Shown: positions 1-7,125 of the stretch, one piece after another
Position numbering within the stretch: position 1 is the first letter of the stretch
Layout of the letters: the number at the start of each line of letters is the position of its first letter
NCBI GenBank assembly: GCA_023427845.1
Contig: JAEYZX010000089.1
Location: forward strand, 1-9,985
Reading direction: 5' to 3'
Length of the DNA: 9,985 nucleotides
Source: Bacteroidota bacterium
GTDB lineage: Bacteria; Bacteroidota; Bacteroidia; Flavobacteriales; Flavobacteriaceae
The notes under the pieces: generated by a model
Database searches by the model: none
What the model was told of the DNA's origin: nothing
What the model saw: the letters and a program-made list of their open reading frames with translations, nothing else
Translations under genes and position numbers: made by a program

Positions 1-626
1 TGATGACTCCGTTTGAAATTTTTAAAAAATGGCTGTTGATGCCGGGTCTTGACGGACTTTTCAATAAACTCGCGACGGTGCTTATCGTGATAGCTCCGTT
101 ATTAATTGCAAAATTTTTCAACCGGCGACCATATTGGATTCTTTATTTAACAATGGTATTGCAGATGATGCTGCTCTTCATGTTATCGCCACAATACCGC
201 TTCTTTTTTAATTTTGTTTTATTCTTTTCGTTTCTGACTATAGTACCGATGATCAAGACCGAATTTTCAATGAGTATCCTGTTGGGCATTTCGATAATTG
301 CCTCGGCCACTGTGCTTCTGGTTCCGATGAATTTTGCAATGCTGACACAAAACGAACTTGCAAAAGAATCGCAGACCTTCACCGGGGATATGATTGTGAG
401 CCCGTCAGCAAATTCAAAATCGGTTTCGTCATTTGAAAAAATTTCAGACGGAAACCTGATCTACCACTCACCTGCCGAAAATTCATTTTTATGGCAAACC
501 GGAAACGGCCCATTACCCTGTGTCAACAAACATCAGGTTATATTTTTTGATCGCTATTTCACTGTCAAACCACAACTCATCAAATCTGATCCAGGCAACG
601 GATTTTATTCAAAGCAAACCCGATGA
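1..626 (+). CDS. Polytopic membrane protein, C-terminal part (LIC_10190-like)
   Basis: The reading frame is open to the left edge, so this is probably the 3' part of a longer gene. The first ATG is at 3, and the bases TGATG at 1-5 would also allow a stop/start overlap, so a true start at 3 cannot be excluded. Counting from that ATG there are 207 residues. About four hydrophobic helices lie near residues 23-37, 43-61, 67-84 and 90-108, with the motif SPQYRFF (62-68) between two of them. They are followed by a polar C-terminal domain of roughly 90 residues containing GPLPCVN. The helices followed by a soluble tail with an LPC motif remind me of the LIC_10190-family membrane proteins of Bacteroidota, which have no assigned function; this is recall, not a search. 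The stop overlaps the next start as ATGA (623-626), implying co-transcription and coupled translation. Confidence 0.72.
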   Translation, partial: MTPFEIFKKWLLMPGLDGLFNKLATVLIVIAPLLIAKFFNRRPYWILYLTMVLQMMLLFMLSPQYRFFFNFVLFFSFLTIVPMIKTEFSMSILLGISIIASATVLLVPMNFAMLTQNELAKESQTFTGDMIVSPSANSKSVSSFEKISDGNLIYHSPAENSFLWQTGNGPLPCVNKHQVIFFDRYFTVKPQLIKSDPGNGFYSKQTR

Positions 627-1387
627 ACAAAGTACAGTTAAAGGAATTTTTGGACGAAAAAGTCGACTTGTACAATCGGCCTGAGTTTATCGATTCGGAT
701 CCGATCCAGATTCCGCATTTGTTCACAATCAAAGAGGACATTGAAATTTCCGGATTTCTCGCGGCTACAATCGCATGGGGAAACCGGACGATGATTATCC
801 GGAATTCAAAACGGATGATGGATTTAATGGGAAATGCACCTTTTGATTTTGTAATGTCGCATGCCGATTCCGATCTTGACCGGATTGATGATTTTGTGCA
901 TCGCACCTACAATTCGGCCGATTTCAAATGTTTCATAAAAGGCTTGCGCAATGTTTATCTGCGCCACGGCGGACTCGAAGCCATTTTTACAAAACACAGG
1001 CAGCCCGATTCGCTGCAACCTGCCATCGGCATTTTTAAAAAACTGTTTTTTGAAGTGGAGCATCCTGCACGCAGCCAAAAACACATTTCTGACCCGTTGA
1101 ACAATTCGGCTGCCAAGCGAATCAACATGTTTTTGCGGTGGATGGTCCGCGACGACAACCGTGGCGTGGATTTCGGAATATGGAAAGATATCCCGCCGTC
1201 AATATTATCCTGCCCGCTTGACGTGCATTCGGGGAATGTCGCCCGAAAATTAGGACTGCTGAACCGTAAACAAAACGACGCAAAAGCAGTAGCAGAATTG
1301 GACCGGGAATTGCGCCTGCTGGACCCTATAGATCCTGTGAAATACGACTTTGCGTTATTCGGCCTCGGAGTCTTTGAAAAGTTTTAA
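623..1387 (+). CDS. TIGR02757 / DUF2400 family protein, possibly HhH-GPD-like
   Basis: This 254-residue cytoplasmic protein has no signal peptide or membrane segment. It matches my recollection of the TIGR02757 (DUF2400) family in length and motifs: GFLAATIAWGNR (44-55), RWMVRDD (172-178), PLDVHSGNVARKLGL (198-212) and KYDFALFGLGV near the C-terminus (240-250). The family has no established function. The pattern LDxH followed by a basic RKLGL segment and a C-terminal FALFGLG resembles the VDTHV...R.GL and following helix of HhH-GPD base-excision glycosylases such as endonuclease III. Asp200 would be the candidate catalytic residue and residues 45-55 would match the helix carrying LLSAQ. No FeS cysteine cluster follows. 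This relation is inference. The start is fixed by the 4-base ATGA overlap with the upstream membrane-protein gene. Confidence 0.88.
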   Translation: MNKVQLKEFLDEKVDLYNRPEFIDSDPIQIPHLFTIKEDIEISGFLAATIAWGNRTMIIRNSKRMMDLMGNAPFDFVMSHADSDLDRIDDFVHRTYNSADFKCFIKGLRNVYLRHGGLEAIFTKHRQPDSLQPAIGIFKKLFFEVEHPARSQKHISDPLNNSAAKRINMFLRWMVRDDNRGVDFGIWKDIPPSILSCPLDVHSGNVARKLGLLNRKQNDAKAVAELDRELRLLDPIDPVKYDFALFGLGVFEKF

Positions 1388-1418
1388 TCGAACAGTCCAT
1401 ATCTGCATTAAGAAACAA

Positions 1419-1443
1419 TTTGTATTCGTAAAATTCGTAGCAA
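1419..1443. repeat. ATTCGTA direct repeat, possible degenerate dispersed element
   Basis: ATTCGTA occurs twice, at 1424-1430 and 1433-1439, separated by two A residues and followed by GCAAAA. The layout resembles a short intergenic sequence of the form ATTCGTGAATTCGTGGCAAA that I recall as frequent in Flavobacterium genomes. If so, this is a diverged copy. The repeat itself is visible; the link to a dispersed family is memory and inference. Confidence 0.4.
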
Positions 1444-1484
1444 AAGCTTTAATTTAGGCAATAAAGCGCTAAAATCTAAAACCG

Positions 1485-1492
1485 TACCTTTG
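1485..1492 (+). promoter_or_regulatory. Bacteroidota -7 box of the helicase promoter
   Basis: TACCTTTG followed by C matches the Bacteroidota sigma-A -7 consensus TANNTTTG. A clear TTG -33 element is missing at the usual 17-23 base spacing; the nearest candidate, TTTAG at 1453-1457, is 27 bases away. Transcription would be expected to begin around 1498-1500, only a few bases before the ATG at 1506, so the mRNA would be nearly leaderless. Confidence 0.6.
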
Positions 1493-1505
1493 CAAAAAAT
1501 AAGCA

Positions 1506-2852
1506 ATGACTACGTTCGAACAATTCAACCTGCCAAAATCGGTTCAAAAAGCAATCGATGATCTGGGCTTTTCCAAGCCAACGCCAATTCAGGAAAAATC
1601 TTTTGCAGTGATTATGTCGGGACGTGATATGATGGGAATCGCACAAACCGGTACCGGTAAGACCCTCGCCTACCTGCTTCCGTTGCTTAAACTCTACAAA
1701 TTTACACCAACCGAAACACCGAAAATTGTGATTCTTGTCCCAACGCGCGAACTTGTCGTACAGGTAGCCGAAGAAGTTGAGAAACTCTCGAAGTACATGT
1801 CGGTTCGCACCATCTCGATTTATGGAGGTGTCAATATCAATACGCAAAAAACCGCAGTTTATCAGGGTTGCGATATATTGGTGGGGACTCCGGGACGTGT
1901 CATGGATCTTGCTCTGGATAATGTGATCCGCTTTGATGAGACCCAAAAATTAGTGATTGACGAATTCGACGAAATGCTGAACCTTGGTTTCCGTCCGCAA
2001 CTGACATCAATACTTGCGATGATGAAACCAAAACGCCAAAACATCCTCTTTTCTGCAACGATGACCGAAGATGTTGATGCCGTGCTGAACGACTATTTCG
2101 ATTTTCCCGAGGAAGTCACGCTTTCGCCATCGGGAACGCCACTTGAACAGATTACACAGCTAAGTTATGACGTGCCGAATTTCCATACAAAAGTCAACTT
2201 GCTCAGACATTTGTTGGAAACTGACGCATCAATCGACCGCGTGCTGGTATTTGTCAACAACAAGAAAATTTCCGATATGCTACACGAGCGTATCGACGAA
2301 CTGTTTCCGGGCCAATTTGGCGTGATCCATTCGAATAAATCACAGAACTATCGATTAAATACGATGGCTTCGTTTCAGAATGGCAATCTGCGCGGATTGA
2401 TAACAACCGATGTGATGGCACGCGGACTCGACATTTCGAACATATCGCATGTCATTAATTTTGAAATGCCTGAAATGCCGGAACAATACATGCACCGAAT
2501 CGGGCGTACCGGACGTGCCGATGCTACTGGAACCGCAATCAGTTTTGTGACACCGCGTGAACAGGAAATGAAAATCGAGGTTGAGCTATTGATGGACACC
2601 GAAATCCCGGTTCTTGAACTTCCGGCCGAAATCGAAATTTCGACACAGCTGATCGGACCTGAAAAAGAAAAGGAGAAAATAAAATTCCTGCTTAAGAAAC
2701 CAAAGCTCGACGGTAGCGGCGCTTTTCACGAAAAATCGGAAAAAAATAAAAAAGTGAATCTGGGCGGACCTTCAAAAACCAAAAAGAAAACTTCGGGATC
2801 GGTGAACCGCAACATGCTTCGCGAAAGAAATAAACGCAGAAACAAAAAATAA
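1506..2852 (+). CDS. DEAD-box ATP-dependent RNA helicase (RhlE-like)
   Basis: This 448-residue superfamily 2 RNA helicase should unwind or remodel RNA at the expense of ATP, for example in ribosome assembly or mRNA turnover. The motifs appear in order: Q motif with F7 and TPIQ (26-29), Walker A AQTGTGKT (46-53), PTREL (79-83), TPGR (128-131), motif II DEFD (152-155), SAT (183-185), motif IV VLVFVNNK (246-253), motif V TTDVMARGLD (300-309) and motif VI HRIGRTGR (330-337). Both RecA-like domains are complete. A lysine- and arginine-rich tail from about residue 395 is typical of RhlE-type proteins and probably binds RNA nonspecifically. The odd feature is motif II: Phe replaces the Ala of DEAD, while the Asp and Glu needed for Mg-ATP are kept. 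The gene stands alone with its own promoter. The exact subfamily is not certain. Confidence 0.96.
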   Translation: MTTFEQFNLPKSVQKAIDDLGFSKPTPIQEKSFAVIMSGRDMMGIAQTGTGKTLAYLLPLLKLYKFTPTETPKIVILVPTRELVVQVAEEVEKLSKYMSVRTISIYGGVNINTQKTAVYQGCDILVGTPGRVMDLALDNVIRFDETQKLVIDEFDEMLNLGFRPQLTSILAMMKPKRQNILFSATMTEDVDAVLNDYFDFPEEVTLSPSGTPLEQITQLSYDVPNFHTKVNLLRHLLETDASIDRVLVFVNNKKISDMLHERIDELFPGQFGVIHSNKSQNYRLNTMASFQNGNLRGLITTDVMARGLDISNISHVINFEMPEMPEQYMHRIGRTGRADATGTAISFVTPREQEMKIEVELLMDTEIPVLELPAEIEISTQLIGPEKEKEKIKFLLKKPKLDGSGAFHEKSEKNKKVNLGGPSKTKKKTSGSVNRNMLRERNKRRNKK

Positions 2853-2886
2853 GGTTACACGTAACTTCGGGGTTTGGTCACAAACA

Positions 2887-2920
2887 TTGTCCTACAAAAT
2901 GAGAAAAAGTAGTACTTTTG
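2887..2920 (+). promoter_or_regulatory. Promoter of the BatA/pseudo-dihydroorotase operon
   Basis: TACTTTTG at 2913-2920 fits the Bacteroidota -7 consensus TANNTTTG. TTG at 2887-2889 lies 23 bases upstream, at the edge of the allowed -33 spacing. A start near 2926-2928 would leave a leader of about 30 bases before the ATG at 2959. This is the only candidate I see for the four-gene operon. Confidence 0.55.
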
Positions 2921-2958
2921 GAAATGCAACAGCATAACCAGAGGTAAACCTAAAATCA

Positions 2959-4896
2959 ATGCAGTTTAAATATCCGGAAATCCTTTACTTTCTATTTTTA
3001 CTGGTCATCCCGATTCTGGTTCATTTATTTCAATTACGCCGCTTCAAAAGAGAATATTTCACGAACGTCGATTTCCTTAAGGAACTTTCAATCCAAACCC
3101 GAAAGAGTTCAAAGCTTAAAAAATGGCTTTTACTGTGTACGCGTTTATTGCTTCTTGCGGCAATTGTGCTGGCATTTGCACAGCCATTCTTCGAGGCGAA
3201 AGACAATACGAATACCACGAACGAAATGGTCATCGTGCTTGACAATTCGTACAGCATGCAGGCCAAAGGCAAAAAAGGCGAACTTTTGAAACGCGCGGTC
3301 GAAGATTTACTGCAGCACGTTCCGGAAAACCAGCAATTTTCGCTTATTACAAATACCGAATCGTATTGGAATACCGATGTAAAATCGATTAAACGCGAAC
3401 TTCAACAGATGCAGTACAGTGCGAACGGCTTTGATCTATCGGCAATGCTGACAAGAGTACATGCGCGGCCTTCGCCCTATAAAAAAGACGTAATCGTGAT
3501 TACCGACGGGGTTGGACTTGACCAAAATCATTTAAAATCGGTTGATGCCGATTCGAATACGATGTTCATCATTCCCGAAGCCGAGAACAAAAACAATGTC
3601 TCAATCGACAGTGTTTATATTGTCCAGGCATTGGAAAATTTCTATGAAATCGGCCTTACATTGTCGGCATTTGGCAAAGATCAGCCTGAAATTCCGGTTG
3701 CGCTTTACAACGACGGTAAACTTGTTGCCAAAACCACTGCAACGGCCACAGAATCACAATCCTTGAAATTCACTATTCCAAAAGACGATTTTCATGGCTA
3801 TGCCGAAATCAGCGACAACAGCCTTCAATATGACAACAAGCTTTATTTCGGTATCAGCAGTCCGCAGAAATCAAATGTGATCAGTATTGGCGATGCGTCA
3901 AAAAGCAATTTCCTTTCAAAAATTTTTACCCAGGACGAATTTCGATATAGCAATTATACTGTTGGTAGCGTTGATTACAATATTCTTGAAGACCAGGATG
4001 CGATTGTGCTGAATGAACTTACCGATATTCCACAGGCACTACAAACTACCTTGAAATCATTTGTTGCCAAAGGCGGAAACGTGGTCATAATTCCGGCGGC
4101 CGATGCGTCGGTTACAAATTTGAACAGCTTTCTTGCGAACTTCGGAAATATTCGGTTAGGTAACTTCGAAACGACCGAAAAGCTGATTACGAAAATTGCA
4201 TTTTCACACCCGCTGTATTCGACCGTATTTGAAAAGAAAATCAATAATTTCCAATATCCAAAAACCGGCGGATCATTTACCGCAAATGCATCTGCACCGC
4301 GAATTTTAAGTTATGAAGACGGTGCTGCATTTTTGACTTCGATGCGTCAGCAAACTGCAACGGTCTACCTTTTTGCAGCTCCGATAAACCGATCAAACAG
4401 CAATTTCCAAAACTCGCCATTGATCGTTCCAACATTTTACAACATGGCGCAGAACAGTTCCAAAACCGGAACAAGCGCATTGACAATAGGAAGCGGACAA
4501 CCGTACTTTGTGGATGCGCAGTTAGCAAAAGACGAAATTGTCAATGTCCGCCATACCGAAAGCGCCGACGCGGAAAGATTCATTCCGGTACAACAAATCA
4601 TGAACAATAAAGTCAAACTGGAGTTTGGCGATTATCCTCAAACTGCAGGAAATTACGGGGTTTATAAACAGGAGGAATTACTTAAAAACATCAGTTTCAA
4701 TTACAGTCGGACGGAAGGAAATCTGCATGAAGCAAATACTGAACTTCCCGATTCATTTACCCAGGTCGACAGCGTTGAAACCGTATTCGACAAACTACAC
4801 GCCGACCGTACCAGCAATGAACTGTGGAAATGGTTCGTTATGCTTGCACTCCTACTTTTAGTCACTGAAATGCTAATCCAAAAATTTGTAAAATGA
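2959..4896 (+). CDS. BatA N-terminal and vWA-domain membrane protein
   Basis: This 645-residue protein has the Bacteroidota BatA N-terminal double-helix region (TIGR02226-like). Helix 1 is at about 8-26, a basic loop RRFKREYF follows, and helix 2 is at about 56-74. A von Willebrand A domain comes next, with a metal-ion-dependent adhesion site DNSYS (95-99, DxSxS) and the ITDG strand (181-184). A section from about 305 to 420 looks like a class I glutamine-amidotransferase fold, as in other BatA proteins, but no catalytic Cys/His pair is evident. A third helix lies at about 623-640, just before a short basic C-terminus. Most of the protein between helices 2 and 3 would sit on one side of the membrane, probably the periplasm. 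No MoxR ATPase or BatB-E partner is in view, unlike in classical Bat operons. Its stop overlaps the next gene as ATGA. Confidence 0.9.
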   Translation: MQFKYPEILYFLFLLVIPILVHLFQLRRFKREYFTNVDFLKELSIQTRKSSKLKKWLLLCTRLLLLAAIVLAFAQPFFEAKDNTNTTNEMVIVLDNSYSMQAKGKKGELLKRAVEDLLQHVPENQQFSLITNTESYWNTDVKSIKRELQQMQYSANGFDLSAMLTRVHARPSPYKKDVIVITDGVGLDQNHLKSVDADSNTMFIIPEAENKNNVSIDSVYIVQALENFYEIGLTLSAFGKDQPEIPVALYNDGKLVAKTTATATESQSLKFTIPKDDFHGYAEISDNSLQYDNKLYFGISSPQKSNVISIGDASKSNFLSKIFTQDEFRYSNYTVGSVDYNILEDQDAIVLNELTDIPQALQTTLKSFVAKGGNVVIIPAADASVTNLNSFLANFGNIRLGNFETTEKLITKIAFSHPLYSTVFEKKINNFQYPKTGGSFTANASAPRILSYEDGAAFLTSMRQQTATVYLFAAPINRSNSNFQNSPLIVPTFYNMAQNSSKTGTSALTIGSGQPYFVDAQLAKDEIVNVRHTESADAERFIPVQQIMNNKVKLEFGDYPQTAGNYGVYKQEELLKNISFNYSRTEGNLHEANTELPDSFTQVDSVETVFDKLHADRTSNELWKWFVMLALLLLVTEMLIQKFVK

Positions 4897-6146
4897 GCAC
4901 AATCATAAGGGAAGCAAAAATTATCGATCCGGGAAATCCGCTGCATAACATGGTGACCGATTTGCTCATCGAAAACGGCAAAATTTCAAAAATCGGCGAT
5001 GCATTGTCGAATGACAAACGGTATCGGGAAATAAGCTTTCCGAATCTTCATGTATCAAAAGGCTGGTTCGACAGCAGTGTGAGTTTTGGCGAACCGGGTT
5101 ATGAGGATCGCGAAACGATAGCAAACGGACTTGCTGTTGCAGCAAAAAGCGGTTTCACAGGTGTCGCGCTGCAGCCCAATTCAAATCCGGTGATCGACAA
5201 TCAGTCGCAAATCGGGTTTGTTAAGAACAGGGCATTTGGTTTTGCGTGCGATTTGTATCCGATTGGCGCACTGACAAAAAACAGCGACGGCAAGGATTTA
5301 GCAGAACTGTACGACATGAAAAATGCGGGTGCAATTGCGTTCGGCGACTACAATAAAAATCTCGAAAATGCGAATCTGCTTAAGATCGCACTTCAATATT
5401 CACAGGATTTCAACGCAATGGTGATAGCATTTTCGCAGGATGACTCAATCGCAGGGTCGGGAGTTGCCAACGAAGGTGTTGTTGCGATGCGACTCGGACT
5501 TAAAACGATTCCGGCTCTTGCCGAAGAAATGCAGATTGCGAGAAACCTGACCATTTTGGAATATGCCGGCGGCCGATTGCATATACCTACAATCTCGACG
5601 GCACGATCGGTCGAATTGATCAGGGAAGCAAAATCTAAAGGATTGAATGTTAGCTGCAGCGCGACGGTACATCATCTGGTTTTGACCGACGAAAAACTTG
5701 AAACATTCGATACAAGGTTTAAAGTTGCCCCACCACTCCGCGCCGAAGACGACAGAAATGCACTATTAGGCGGTGTGATTGACGGCACGATCGACATGAT
5801 CACCTCCGACCATAATCCAATCGACATTGAGCTCAAAAAGATGGAATTCGACTTGGCGAAAAATGGCAGCATCGGACTTGAATCGGCTTTCGGTGCTTTG
5901 ATGACCGTACTCCCGCTGGAGGTAATTATCGGGAAACTGACAGCAGGTTGGAAATTTTTCGGACTTGGAAACAACATGCTCACAGAAAATGAAGCAGCAA
6001 ACCTGACGTTGTTTACACCCGATGGAAGCAATACATTCACAAAGCAGGACATACTTTCAAAATCGAAAAATTCGGCATTTTTGGGAATGCAGTTACGCGG
6101 AAAAGTACATGGGATTTATAATAATGGTCAATTAATTTTACGATGA
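4893..6146 (+). CDS. Dihydroorotase homologue lacking metal-binding histidines
   Basis: The 417 residues form a complete amidohydrolase of the type I dihydroorotase family, normally the third pyrimidine-synthesis step (carbamoyl aspartate to dihydroorotate). Family landmarks remain: EPGYEDRET (67-75), PNSNP (95-99), STARSVELIREAK (235-247), HHL (260-262), APPLR (279-283) and SDHNP (305-309). By eye, the usual DxHxH reads D60-S-S62-V-S64, so both histidines are serine. The His of the HxED segment aligns with Phe180, and the His of the HVST segment with Thr233. Asp152 and Asp306 remain. A zinc enzyme without these ligands is unlikely to be active. Inactive dihydroorotase homologues are known to serve as structural partners of aspartate transcarbamoylase in Pseudomonas (PyrC'), a possible role here. 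The frame is intact, so this is not a decayed gene. Start and stop overlap both neighbours by 4 bases. Confidence 0.9.
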   Translation: MSTIIREAKIIDPGNPLHNMVTDLLIENGKISKIGDALSNDKRYREISFPNLHVSKGWFDSSVSFGEPGYEDRETIANGLAVAAKSGFTGVALQPNSNPVIDNQSQIGFVKNRAFGFACDLYPIGALTKNSDGKDLAELYDMKNAGAIAFGDYNKNLENANLLKIALQYSQDFNAMVIAFSQDDSIAGSGVANEGVVAMRLGLKTIPALAEEMQIARNLTILEYAGGRLHIPTISTARSVELIREAKSKGLNVSCSATVHHLVLTDEKLETFDTRFKVAPPLRAEDDRNALLGGVIDGTIDMITSDHNPIDIELKKMEFDLAKNGSIGLESAFGALMTVLPLEVIIGKLTAGWKFFGLGNNMLTENEAANLTLFTPDGSNTFTKQDILSKSKNSAFLGMQLRGKVHGIYNNGQLILR

Positions 6147-6466
6147 ACAATACAATAGAAGAAGGCAAAACCGCCGCAATCACAAGTTACATTTTGATTG
6201 TTGGCGTATTGATCGCAATGTCGATGAACTTCGAACAAAAGAACTCCTTTGCTTCATTCCACATCCGGCAGGCACTGGGGTTGTCGATCACATTTATTTC
6301 ACTTGGATTGATTATCAGCAACTTCGACAATTTCATGATTACGCTCGCGATGTGGATTTTCATGTCGGTTTTGTGGAGTTTCGGAATATTGAGCGCAATA
6401 AAAGGAACAAAACAGACTATCCCGTTATTGGGGGAATTTTTTCAAAAAGCATTTAAAAATCTATAA
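6143..6466 (+). CDS. Small three-helix membrane protein, DUF4870/Tic20-like
   Basis: This 107-residue protein has three predicted transmembrane helices at about 11-28, 43-60 and 64-86, with short polar ends. FHIRQALG (39-46) before helix 2 and the segment KGTKQTIPLLGEFFQKAF (87-104) after helix 3 match the layout of DUF4870/Tic20-like proteins, which public annotations sometimes name import component proteins. No transport role has been shown for such bacterial proteins as far as I know. The start overlaps the dihydroorotase-like stop as ATGA, and the stop overlaps the next start as TAATG (6464-6468). It is therefore embedded in a translationally coupled operon and may assist or localise one of the neighbouring products, which is inference. 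Confidence 0.82.
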   Translation: MNNTIEEGKTAAITSYILIVGVLIAMSMNFEQKNSFASFHIRQALGLSITFISLGLIISNFDNFMITLAMWIFMSVLWSFGILSAIKGTKQTIPLLGEFFQKAFKNL

Positions 6467-7116
6467 TGAATTTGTCACTTCAATATCTTATCCGCGAGCC
6501 AAAAAAGCTTGGCGAAAACCATCCCTTACTTTTGCTGATACACGGATATGGCAGCAATGAAGCCGATTTGTTTTCATTCGCATCCGAACTTCCCGATGAA
6601 TATTTCGTTGTTTCGTGCCGTGCTCCTTACGACTTGCAATATGGAAGTTATGCATGGTATGCGATCAATTTTGACGCCGATCAGAACAAATTTTCTGACC
6701 ACGGGCAGGCGAAAAATTCACGTGACCGTATCGCGAAATTTATTGACGAGCTTGTCGATAACTATCCAATCGACAAATCAAAAGTGACACTTGTAGGCTT
6801 TAGCCAGGGATCGGTCCTGGCGTATGCGGTGGCGTTATCCTATCCTGAAAAAATTCAGCAGGTGGCTGCATTGAGCGGCTATTTGGATATGGAAACAATC
6901 GATTTGAAAAGTAAAGATGCGTATTCGCATTTGCGCATATTTGCATCACATGGAACTGTCGATCAGGTGATTCCGATTGATTGGGCGCGCAGGATTAAGC
7001 CGGCACTTGACGACCTGGGAATCAAGAATGTATTTGGCGAGTATCCCGTGGGGCATGGCGTTGCTCCGCAGAATTTCTTTGATTTCAGGAAATGGCTACT
7101 TGAAAGTAACGGTTAA
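6466..7116 (+). CDS. Alpha/beta hydrolase, phospholipase/carboxylesterase type (PF02230)
   Basis: This 216-residue cytoplasmic enzyme is the usual length of the PF02230 carboxylesterase/acyl-protein thioesterase family, which hydrolyses short acyl or thioester bonds. The oxyanion-hole region is LIHGYGSNEAD (24-34). The nucleophile elbow is GFSQGS (111-116) with Ser113. The acid is Asp166 in SHGTVDQVIP, and the histidine is His197 in PVGHGVAP. All three catalytic positions are intact, so an active hydrolase is expected; the substrate cannot be read from sequence. There is no signal peptide. The start overlaps the upstream stop by one base, making it the last gene of the operon. Its stop codon (7114-7116) overlaps the stop of the convergent gene on the other strand, inside a hairpin. 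Confidence 0.94.
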   Translation: MNLSLQYLIREPKKLGENHPLLLLIHGYGSNEADLFSFASELPDEYFVVSCRAPYDLQYGSYAWYAINFDADQNKFSDHGQAKNSRDRIAKFIDELVDNYPIDKSKVTLVGFSQGSVLAYAVALSYPEKIQQVAALSGYLDMETIDLKSKDAYSHLRIFASHGTVDQVIPIDWARRIKPALDDLGIKNVFGEYPVGHGVAPQNFFDFRKWLLESNG

Positions 7117-7125
7117 TAAACCGTT
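7108..7125. terminator. Hairpin over overlapping convergent stops, possible bidirectional terminator
   Basis: AACGGTT (7108-7114) and AACCGTT (7119-7125) form a perfect 7-bp inverted repeat around a 4-base AATA loop. The stem contains both stop codons of the convergent genes (plus 7114-7116, minus 7113-7115). A second small hairpin, GTTG-ATA-CAAC, follows at 7127-7137. Neither side has a clear T-tract, so intrinsic termination is plausible but not certain. It could also protect 3' ends. Confidence 0.5.

Larger units (their letters stand above)
1388..1505. other. Intergenic region before the helicase gene
   Basis: This 118-base AT-rich spacer is the longest non-coding stretch in the window. 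It holds a short direct repeat (1424-1439) and the helicase promoter (1485-1492). I see no strong hairpin with a T-tract that would end the upstream transcript and no RNA gene. Confidence 0.7.

Noticed and set aside
1443..1450. Palindrome AAAGCTTT as an operator
   Set aside because: An 8-base AT-rich palindrome is expected by chance and no second copy or nearby regulator gene supports it.
1476..1946. Antisense open frame of 156 codons over the helicase 5' end
   Set aside because: The opposite strand encodes the Q, Walker A and Ib motifs; the antisense product shows no recognisable domain and would start inside the helicase gene.
2851..2867. Short inverted repeat GTTA-CACG-TAAC just after the helicase stop as a terminator
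   Set aside because: The stem is only 4 perfect pairs plus a wobble and an A-T pair, and no T-tract follows.
5672..6052. Antisense open frame of 126 codons within the dihydroorotase-like gene
   Set aside because: It lies entirely opposite a well-supported coding frame, its product is serine-rich with no domain pattern, and it has no promoter or partner.
4893..6146. Calling the dihydroorotase-like gene a pseudogene
   Set aside because: The frame is full length and overlaps both neighbours correctly, and family motifs other than the metal ligands are kept, so it is a pseudo-enzyme rather than a broken gene.
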